Assembly: GCA_013001365.1 (NCBI GenBank)
Contig: JABDMQ010000208.1
Span: 1 to 5,302, forward strand
Length of the DNA stretch: 5,302 nucleotides
DNA from: Flavobacteriaceae bacterium
GTDB lineage: Bacteria; Bacteroidota; Bacteroidia; Flavobacteriales; Flavobacteriaceae
Direction: 5' to 3'
Shown here in pieces: positions 1-5,302 of the stretch. Each line of letters begins with the position of its first letter. Within the stretch, counting starts at the first letter, position 1. The position numbers and the translations under genes were made by a program. Under the pieces are notes generated by a model that saw only the letters and a program-made list of their open reading frames with translations, was not told the DNA's origin and ran no database searches.

Positions 1-952
1 CTTCTGTTGGGTAAACAATGGCATTTCTAGGTTTTTTCCTGATGAACATCTGACCTGCAAGAACCCTATCACTAACATTAAGATTATAAACGGCACTTGT
101 CAAGGCAAATGTCTCCGCATCAATGAACAGCTTGCCATAGTACAATGGATATGGATCGGTGGGGTGTTGTTTGAAGTTGACTACGTATACCGGACGATTA
201 TTGACTTCGGTTGATTTTCCGAAAGTAAAAATATAATCGGACATATTGTCTTCATTGAAAATGAATTTGGGATATTTGATCATATCTGCATACAAGGCAC
301 TAAAAGGCCCACCTTGTAATTTTAATGCCACAGTGTCCAATCTTGAATAATTGGTGCTTTTTCGGGCCTTGATCAATTTTATGGCATCATCCCTTCTACT
401 ATCATAAGGTTGTTTATAGATTTCGACAACAGCTTCAGATAGCGAGGCATTTTTTCGCCTCTTCTTGATAGTCTCTCTATAGAAGGCAGTCATTATGGTC
501 TGTTCGGTTATATAATTCTCACCTTTCTTTTTCAACATGGCCTTTACTAAGGTTTCAGCATTTTTAGGCACGTTAATGCTCACTTCAGTTAATTTGGTTA
601 TAGAAGGAGATAATGAAATTGTGTTTTTACGATCCCTTAAGTTGGATAATGGAATGGATTTTTTCTTGTAGCCCAAGAATGAAATTGTAACTGTTGCATC
701 AGAAAGGTTATCCGGAACCTTTAAGGCAAAGTCTCCTTCAGTGTTAGTAACTGTACTGATGTTGGTTCCATCCACATTCAGATCTGCGAATACAAGTGGT
801 TTATTCGTTTCATCATCGATTACTTCACCTTTGTATTCAGTGAAATCTTGATTTTCTTGAGAATAAGCATTGAATGGAACAAGGCTGGATAATATTACCA
901 ATAAAACAAGAGAGATGATTTTCGAGAGGTTTATAAAGACTTCATTTTTCAT
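1..952 (-). CDS. Exported CarboxypepD_reg-like domain protein, 3' end outside window
   Basis: I translated 317 codons without a stop, running off the left edge of the window, so the C-terminus is missing. The ATG at 952-950 is the only sensible start because an in-frame TAA lies five codons upstream (967-965). Residues 1-31 form a signal peptide: a hydrophobic core IISLVLLVILSSLVPF, then likely cleavage after NAYS, before QEN. Residues about 40-115 match the CarboxypepD_reg-like beta-sandwich (GEVIDDETNKPLVFADL, then TNTEGDFALKV and ISFLGYKK), a domain also found at the N-terminus of SusC-type receptors and DUF5686 proteins. From about 130 comes a region I cannot name, starting AETLVKAMLKKKGENY and including AFYRETIKKRRK. 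Near 250-290 it has a beta-rich stretch (RPVYVVNFK, YYGKLFIDAETFAL), as in periplasmic or outer-membrane-associated proteins. Despite the domain's name, no peptidase catalytic motif is visible. Export is well supported; function is unknown. Confidence 0.9.
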   Translation of the reverse strand, partial: MKNEVFINLSKIISLVLLVILSSLVPFNAYSQENQDFTEYKGEVIDDETNKPLVFADLNVDGTNISTVTNTEGDFALKVPDNLSDATVTISFLGYKKKSIPLSNLRDRKNTISLSPSITKLTEVSINVPKNAETLVKAMLKKKGENYITEQTIMTAFYRETIKKRRKNASLSEAVVEIYKQPYDSRRDDAIKLIKARKSTNYSRLDTVALKLQGGPFSALYADMIKYPKFIFNEDNMSDYIFTFGKSTEVNNRPVYVVNFKQHPTDPYPLYYGKLFIDAETFALTSAVYNLNVSDRVLAGQMFIRKKPRNAIVYPTE

Positions 953-1007
953 GGCATAACTTATTTAAGGATGACTTCATAAGTTACGAAAATTTCATTT
1001 TATTTCC

Positions 1008-1029
1008 TAACTATTTAACGCTCCTTAAC
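1008..1029. repeat. TTAAC direct repeats, 10-bp spacing, upstream of the CarboxypepD_reg gene
   Basis: TTAAC occurs at 1015-1019 and again at 1025-1029, exactly one helical turn apart. A related CTAAC lies at 1007-1011. Read on the minus strand, in the direction of the downstream gene, this is GTTAA-N5-GTTAA followed by GTTAG. The block ends about 55-77 bases before that gene's start codon, a reasonable place for a regulator or sigma-factor site. The repeat is seen directly; a regulatory role is inference, and in AT-rich DNA such short repeats also arise by chance. Confidence 0.3.
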
Positions 1030-1190
1030 AGGTCTTATGAGCAGAATATTATTCATGAAATTATATGGAAAGATGCATCTATATCACCAATTTTTACTAG
1101 GTTCGAATACAGGTATTATATTTTGCAACAGTGATGAATTATAAAACTATGACTGAAAAAGAATTCAACTTTTATTTACGAAAGATAGTA

Positions 1191-3683
1191 TTACAACTCA
1201 AAAGCATTGTTGTTAACAAAGAATATGGAATTTACCAAAAACAATTTTCCGTTTTCCCAGAAGCTGCGAAATACAACATTGTCAACCATATAGATAAGGC
1301 TGCCCCTCCCCATGCGTTCTTCACCAAAAACCAAGGTATTGTCTAATTTCTTCATGGCCTCACTACCTGCAAATCCTGAAACCTTCATAGGGCTATTGCC
1401 AATATGAGCAACATTGTAGTTTCTTTCAAAAAGACTGTATGCTGAACTGCCCAATTTAAGTGTAAAATAATTTTTATCGTATCCATATGCCATAGGATGT
1501 GTATTATCGACTTTGGTATTGAATATAGCTCCTGTTATCAATCCCTTGGCATTCTCGCGTTCACGATCGGCATATGGGATCAATTTATTCTTATCTTCTT
1601 TATCGTTTTTCTCATTGGACTTCTTCTTCAATGAAAATCCTTTCTTGTCAGCGAAACTATTAAGAGCGCGATCTATAGCTATGACTTTTCCTCCAGCTCG
1701 AATCCAATCTTGAAGCGTCTTCATGTTATTTTCATTCAAGACCGAGCCATACCAGCCACTTGGCATTATCAGCACATCGAATTTATTAAGATTGACATTT
1801 CTGAATTGCTTAGTATTTATCGAGGTTACTGGATAATTCAATTGCTGTTCGAAGAAATGCCAAAGCGCTCCATAACTCAAGGAGGAAGTGCCATCTCCAG
1901 ATAACATAGCTATTCGCTGTTTATTGACAAGCTTGATGTCAGGTGATCCAAAATCCGGCCCACGAGTTGAGTATCCTGAACTAATAGGATATATTTTCCT
2001 GCTGAATTCATTAGCTGTAGAAATGAGTATGTCATCTAAGCCATCCACTTTTTTATTGTCTCCTCTTACTATGATCAATGACCCTCTATCGAAGTCCTCG
2101 CCAGAGGTGGACATAGGTTTTTCTGTAAAACGTACCTTAATGCCTTGTTTTAGGAGGGCGGCCAAGAATTCAGCATCTTTGAGACTATTCCATTTAACCA
2201 TATAACCGGTAGCATTTGTACTCTTGCTATTGTTTACAGAAGACATGCTTGATGATCTACTAGAAACAAGGCTTGTGCTTGCAACGGTTTCCAATCCGTA
2301 GGCATAAGGAAGGCTCCAAGCAGTAATATCATAAGTCAAGGAATCACTTAATTTGCCCTCTGGTTCGAATAAGGCCTTGATCATTTTTCCTTTAGGCTGA
2401 TCAGTACTTACAACAAGGTCATTCGAGGAAGTATTCATACTTCCTTCTGAGGAAGTCGAATATTTAAAACCATTAACTCGAGATACTGAAGGGCTTCCAT
2501 ATTTTATCTCATGCTTGTCGAGCAATGCCTTCAAAGAATTTATCTTGTCTTGATTGCCTTTCATTACATAACTCTTGTACTTCAAGCCAGATGAGTTGAA
2601 ATATTTCTTGAATTCAGAATTGAGTTTTGCCGCATTTTTCGATGAGATTTCAACCGTAGATAAACCAGCTGTGGTATGATGGGCCACTCTATCGACCAAG
2701 GTCAAGATGTCTCCTTCATCATTCAAAACTCCTAAACCTGCACGACTATGACCTGCTTGCTCATAGGTCATGCCAATTGCACCCATATAGGTTGGATAGG
2801 TGTCCCCATAACTAGGATAGAACAGGTCGAATCTCTCTTTGGTAAAAAACAACCAGCCATTGGCATCAAAGTACTTCGCATGGTTCTTGCCGATCTGGTC
2901 CTGGAAATCACGCTGCCAATCACTTATGATTTCGTGATATGGCTGTGCCGCAGGTGCAAAATAATAGGGTTCGTTAATTCCTTGCTCATGAAAATCGACA
3001 TGGATATGTGGCATCCATTTATTGTAGACTTTTAGCCTTGATTGTGTTTCGATCTGTGTTGCCCAAGCCCAATCCCTGTTAAGGTCGAACAAATAATGAT
3101 TTGGTCGTCCTCCAGGCCACGGCTCGTTATGCTCACTGGCCTGTTGACTGATATCATAAGGAACGCTAGCCGTTACATTATACCAGTTGGCATAGCGATC
3201 ACGACCGTCTGGATTTATACAAGGATCGATAATTACAACTGTGTTCTTTAGCCATTCTTGCTTTTCGGTAAGCAGCTTATACAAGGTGAGCATGGATGCT
3301 TCAGTGCTTGACGCTTCATTCCCATGCACATTATAACTCAACCAAACAATTGCAATATCAGGATTGGTGCTTCCTCCAGGCAAAATACCTGTATTTTTAA
3401 GATTGTCTTGTCGAATACTTTCCAGGTTCCGCATATTTTCTTCAGATGATAAATATGTTAAATAGAGCGGTCTCCTTTCATAGGTTGCACCATATTGCTC
3501 CATCTTGACTTGATTTGGAAGCTGTGATGCAACATTTTTAAAATAATCTACGACTTGGTTGTGCCGTGAGAATTTGGTACCGATCTCGTATCCCAAGAAA
3601 TCACTTGGAGATTGAATTTGTTGTGCATTAAGAAAGGCACTAAAAGTAAATGCAAGAAAAAGTGCAATTATTGAATTTCGCAT
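1191..3683 (-). CDS. Exported M14-family zinc carboxypeptidase-like metallopeptidase with GATase-like C-terminal segment
   Basis: Complete 830-residue protein, stop TAA at 1193-1191. The ATG at 3683-3681 is well fixed, since an in-frame TAA lies three codons upstream (3692-3690). Residues 1-20 are a signal peptide (IIALFLAFTFSAFLNA, then QQ), so it acts outside the cytoplasm. The M14 domain spans about 35-345. Zinc ligands are H120 and E123 in VHGNE and H232 in DFHEQ; R161 in NPDGR and N202/R203 in DLNRDW fit the substrate-binding positions; E308 in TYEQAG is the likely catalytic glutamate. The site therefore looks intact and should hydrolyse peptide or amide bonds, but specificity cannot be read from sequence. 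A Ser/Asn-rich linker lies near 467-490. Residues about 588-672 resemble a GATase1/DJ-1-like alpha/beta fold (IAMLSGDGTSS, KFDVLIMPSGWY, GGKVIAIDRAL), followed by a charged K/E/D insert at 685-700. The only cysteine I see is C155. No type IX secretion C-terminal sorting domain is evident. Confidence 0.93.
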   Translation of the reverse strand: MRNSIIALFLAFTFSAFLNAQQIQSPSDFLGYEIGTKFSRHNQVVDYFKNVASQLPNQVKMEQYGATYERRPLYLTYLSSEENMRNLESIRQDNLKNTGILPGGSTNPDIAIVWLSYNVHGNEASSTEASMLTLYKLLTEKQEWLKNTVVIIDPCINPDGRDRYANWYNVTASVPYDISQQASEHNEPWPGGRPNHYLFDLNRDWAWATQIETQSRLKVYNKWMPHIHVDFHEQGINEPYYFAPAAQPYHEIISDWQRDFQDQIGKNHAKYFDANGWLFFTKERFDLFYPSYGDTYPTYMGAIGMTYEQAGHSRAGLGVLNDEGDILTLVDRVAHHTTAGLSTVEISSKNAAKLNSEFKKYFNSSGLKYKSYVMKGNQDKINSLKALLDKHEIKYGSPSVSRVNGFKYSTSSEGSMNTSSNDLVVSTDQPKGKMIKALFEPEGKLSDSLTYDITAWSLPYAYGLETVASTSLVSSRSSSMSSVNNSKSTNATGYMVKWNSLKDAEFLAALLKQGIKVRFTEKPMSTSGEDFDRGSLIIVRGDNKKVDGLDDILISTANEFSRKIYPISSGYSTRGPDFGSPDIKLVNKQRIAMLSGDGTSSLSYGALWHFFEQQLNYPVTSINTKQFRNVNLNKFDVLIMPSGWYGSVLNENNMKTLQDWIRAGGKVIAIDRALNSFADKKGFSLKKKSNEKNDKEDKNKLIPYADRERENAKGLITGAIFNTKVDNTHPMAYGYDKNYFTLKLGSSAYSLFERNYNVAHIGNSPMKVSGFAGSEAMKKLDNTLVFGEERMGRGSLIYMVDNVVFRSFWENGKLFLVNSIFFVNNNAFEL
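2426..2445. repeat. Perfect 9-bp-arm inverted repeat inside the M14 peptidase gene
   Basis: AGGAAGTAT at 2426-2434 and ATACTTCCT at 2437-2445 are perfect reverse complements around a 2-base centre. GAGGAAGT at 2425-2432 recurs at 2449-2456, so a direct repeat overlaps the palindrome. The segment encodes residues 413-420 (EGSMNTSS) in a polar stretch after the catalytic domain. In mRNA it could form an 8-bp hairpin with a 4-base loop. No role is known; it may simply reflect repeated Thr-Ser-Ser codons. Confidence 0.5.
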
Positions 3684-3695
3684 TGTTGATTAGTT

Positions 3696-3725
3696 TTAAG
3701 GTAAAGTATAAAGTAAAGATAGCAA
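3696..3725 (-). promoter_or_regulatory. Candidate promoter for the M14 peptidase gene
   Basis: On the minus strand TTG (3725-3723) is followed after 19 bases by TACCTTAA (3703-3696). The spacing fits the Bacteroidota -33/-7 pattern TTG...TAnnTTTG, but the -7 match is weak, missing the final TG. It would place transcription start only a few bases before the ATG. Three copies of CTTTA (TAAAG on the plus strand at 3702, 3709 and 3714) overlap the spacer and -7 region. Treat as tentative. Confidence 0.25.
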
Positions 3726-3739
3726 GCCGAAACGAATTA

Positions 3740-3752
3740 ACTAAAAATTAGT
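3740..3752. repeat. Short inverted repeat ACTAA-AAA-TTAGT in the divergent intergenic region
   Basis: ACTAA (3740-3744) and TTAGT (3748-3752) are perfect reverse complements around AAA. It lies roughly midway between the two divergent genes and just upstream of the bshC -7 candidate, around its -33 position, so an operator for one or both promoters is possible. The arms are only 5 bp and AT-rich, so chance is a real alternative. Confidence 0.25.
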
Positions 3753-3773
3753 AATTAAAATCCTTAAGAGACT

Positions 3774-3781
3774 TATATTTA
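3774..3781 (+). promoter_or_regulatory. Candidate -7 element of the bshC promoter
   Basis: TATATTTA matches the Bacteroidota -7 consensus TAnnTTTG at all fixed positions except the last. No good TTG lies at the -33 distance; the nearest candidate is TTAG at 3748-3751, 22 bases upstream. Transcription would start near 3786-3789, giving a leader of about 15 bases to the ATG at 3803 and almost none to the one at 3794. This placement slightly favours the later start. Confidence 0.4.
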
Positions 3782-3802
3782 CGATACAATTCAATGCTAA
3801 CT

Positions 3803-5302
3803 ATGCCAACCGACTGTATTCCGTTCAGGGACACGAATTATTTCTCGTCGCTTATCTGTGATTATTTGGATGAAGACCCCAGGTTAAGTCCTTTCTATGG
3901 CAGGTTTCCCAAAATTGAGAATTTCAAGGCCCAGATCGAGGAGAAGTATACCTCTTTCAGGAATGATTCTCGTGAGGTCTTGGTTTCCGTGTTAAAGCAA
4001 CAATATTCCGATATCAATGCCTCTACAAAGACACAATTGAATATAGATGCTTTGTTGTCGGAGAACACATTTACAATAACTACAGGTCATCAACTGAATC
4101 TCTTTACAGGGCCTCTTTATTTCCTTTACAAGATCATTTCAACCATAAACCTGACTAAGGAATTGAAAGAAGCTTATCCTAAGTATAATTTCGTACCAAT
4201 TTACTGGATGGCCACTGAAGACCATGACTTCGAAGAAATCAATTATTTCAATTACAAAGGAAAGAAAGTGAGATGGGACAGACCATTAGCTGGTGCGGTG
4301 GGAGAAATGGATCTAGATGGATTAGATAAAGTATCTAAGGCGTTTTCGGAAGAACTTGGCAATAGTGAAAATGCGAAGGAACTTAAGGCGTTGTTCAATA
4401 ATGCGTATTTGAAAAAAGATAATCTATCGGAGGCAACTCGCTATTTGGCCAACGAATTGTTCATGGAACATGGCTTGGTCATTCTCGATGCCAATGCCAA
4501 GGAATTAAAGCAATTATTTGCACCTTATATCGAGAACGAATTATTAAAGCAAACGACATTTAAAGCCGTTTCAAAAACCAATGAACAACTTAATGACCTA
4601 TCCTCTAATTACAAAGTTCAAGTAAATCCTCGTGAGATCAATTTGTTTTATCTAAGGGAAGGGTCAAGAGAGCGTATTGTTGAGAAGGATGGTAAGTTTT
4701 CGGTCTATGGCTCGGATTTATCATGGAGCAAAGATGAAATAATGAAACAGCTCCAAGAAACTCCTGAGCGATTCAGTCCAAATGTAATATTGCGGCCTTT
4801 ATACCAAGAAGTCGTTTTACCTAATCTCTGTTATATTGGCGGAGGAGGAGAACTAGCATATTGGTTTCAATTGAAGGCTTTTTTTCAAGATGTTAATGTG
4901 CCTTTTCCTATTTTGTTACTTCGCAATTCGGTGTTGATAACTACCGCAAAGCAAAAAAGTAAATTGAAGAAATTGAATTTATCGATCAATGAATTGTTCC
5001 TCGATCAAGAAGAATTGATTTCAAAAAAAGTAAAGGAATTGTCAAAGGTGCAAATGGATTTCTCCCCGCAGAAAGAGCATCTTAAGGATCAATTTGAGAC
5101 TTTGTACACGTTAGCAGAAAAAACAGATAAGTCTTTTCTTGGTGCAGTAAAAGCACAGGAACGTAAGCAAATAATGGGTTTAGAGCATTTAGAGAAAAGA
5201 ATGCTTAAAGCTCAAAAGAAGAAACTCAAAGAGGTGATTGACCGTATAAAAGATATTCAAGAGGATTTATTCCCAGGGGAAAGCCTGCAAGAACGTAACT
5301 TG
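3803..5302 (+). CDS. bshC: Bacillithiol biosynthesis cysteine-adding enzyme BshC, 3' end outside window
   Basis: BshC is the cytoplasmic enzyme assigned to the last step of bacillithiol synthesis, joining cysteine to glucosaminyl-malate. I translated 500 codons without a stop up to the window edge; the family is usually about 530-540 residues, so only the extreme C-terminus is missing. Family blocks seen in order are TGHQLNLFTGPLYFLYKI (from residue 94), VPIYWMATEDHDFEEINYF (from about 131), RPLYQEVVLPNLCYIGGGGE (ending at E350) with AYW after it, and VPFPILLLRNSV (near 366-377). The C-terminal part, from about 378, is Lys/Glu-rich and helical, consistent with the known BshC coiled coil, and reaches LFPGESLQER at 489-498. 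An in-frame ATG at 3794 would add MLT; I prefer 3803 because MPTDCIPF resembles the usual family N-terminus and suits the promoter candidate. No Shine-Dalgarno is present, as is usual here. It is transcribed divergently from the peptidase, 119 bases away. Partner genes bshA and bshB are not in the window. Confidence 0.95.
   Translation, partial: MPTDCIPFRDTNYFSSLICDYLDEDPRLSPFYGRFPKIENFKAQIEEKYTSFRNDSREVLVSVLKQQYSDINASTKTQLNIDALLSENTFTITTGHQLNLFTGPLYFLYKIISTINLTKELKEAYPKYNFVPIYWMATEDHDFEEINYFNYKGKKVRWDRPLAGAVGEMDLDGLDKVSKAFSEELGNSENAKELKALFNNAYLKKDNLSEATRYLANELFMEHGLVILDANAKELKQLFAPYIENELLKQTTFKAVSKTNEQLNDLSSNYKVQVNPREINLFYLREGSRERIVEKDGKFSVYGSDLSWSKDEIMKQLQETPERFSPNVILRPLYQEVVLPNLCYIGGGGELAYWFQLKAFFQDVNVPFPILLLRNSVLITTAKQKSKLKKLNLSINELFLDQEELISKKVKELSKVQMDFSPQKEHLKDQFETLYTLAEKTDKSFLGAVKAQERKQIMGLEHLEKRMLKAQKKKLKEVIDRIKDIQEDLFPGESLQERNL

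Noticed and set aside
1..952. Reading the first gene as a carboxypeptidase or a SusC/TonB receptor.
   Set aside because: The CarboxypepD_reg-like domain is an accessory beta-sandwich. No M14 zinc motif follows it, and no plug domain or TonB box is visible in the residues present.
1071..1080. Perfect 10-bp palindrome AGATGCATCT in the spacer between the two minus-strand genes.
   Set aside because: It does not extend further, there is no second copy, and a single palindrome of this length is not rare.
1157..1173. Possible terminator hairpin AAAAG-AATTCAA-CTTTT downstream of the peptidase gene.
   Set aside because: The stem is only 5 bp with a single G-C pair and no clear U-tract follows it on the minus strand, so it is too weak to call.
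1210..1219. TTGTTAACAA palindrome near the end of the peptidase gene.
   Set aside because: It is explained by codons for a Val-Asn-Asn-Asn run and lies inside the coding sequence.
1131..1346. Plus-strand 71-codon open frame starting GTG-ATG, with a TATATTTTG stretch just upstream.
   Set aside because: Most of it is antisense to the 3' end of the peptidase gene, the protein has no recognisable domain, the -7-like stretch has one base too few between TA and TTTG, and no -33 TTG is present.
1513..3251. Several plus-strand open frames of about 60-105 codons.
   Set aside because: All lie wholly antisense to the well-supported M14 peptidase gene and show no domain or start context of their own.

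Overview
This window looks like an ordinary chromosomal segment of a member of the Bacteroidota, most likely class Flavobacteriia. The reasons are the AT-rich DNA, the lack of Shine-Dalgarno sequences, a TAnnTTTG-like promoter element, a CarboxypepD_reg-like exported protein, a large exported M14 metallopeptidase, and a BshC of the bacillithiol pathway. It holds three protein-coding genes. Two are cut by the window edges. I see no RNA gene, mobile element, CRISPR array, or phage or plasmid feature.

Layout. (1) Positions 1-952, minus strand: the N-terminal 317 residues of an exported protein with a signal peptide and a CarboxypepD_reg-like beta-sandwich domain, followed by a region of unknown function. 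Its 3' end lies outside the window. (2) Positions 953-1190: a 238-base AT-rich spacer without a convincing gene or terminator. It contains a TTAAC direct repeat with exact 10-bp spacing upstream of gene 1. (3) Positions 1191-3683, minus strand: a complete 830-residue M14-family zinc carboxypeptidase-like protein with a signal peptide, intact zinc-ligand and catalytic motifs, and a C-terminal GATase1/DJ-1-like segment without a usable cysteine. (4) Positions 3684-3802: a 119-base divergent intergenic region with promoter candidates in both directions and a short inverted repeat between them. (5) Positions 3803-5302, plus strand: the first 500 residues of bshC, the cysteine-adding enzyme of bacillithiol synthesis, cut by the window end some 30-40 residues before the family's usual C-terminus.

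How the genes relate. The two minus-strand genes both encode exported proteins and could be co-transcribed, but the 238-base gap and the repeat upstream of gene 1 make a separate promoter plausible. BshC is cytoplasmic and is transcribed away from them, so no shared pathway is evident. I found no convincing undescribed system. The points worth a second look are the domain make-up of the peptidase, the unknown region of the first gene, and a few small repeats in the DNA.
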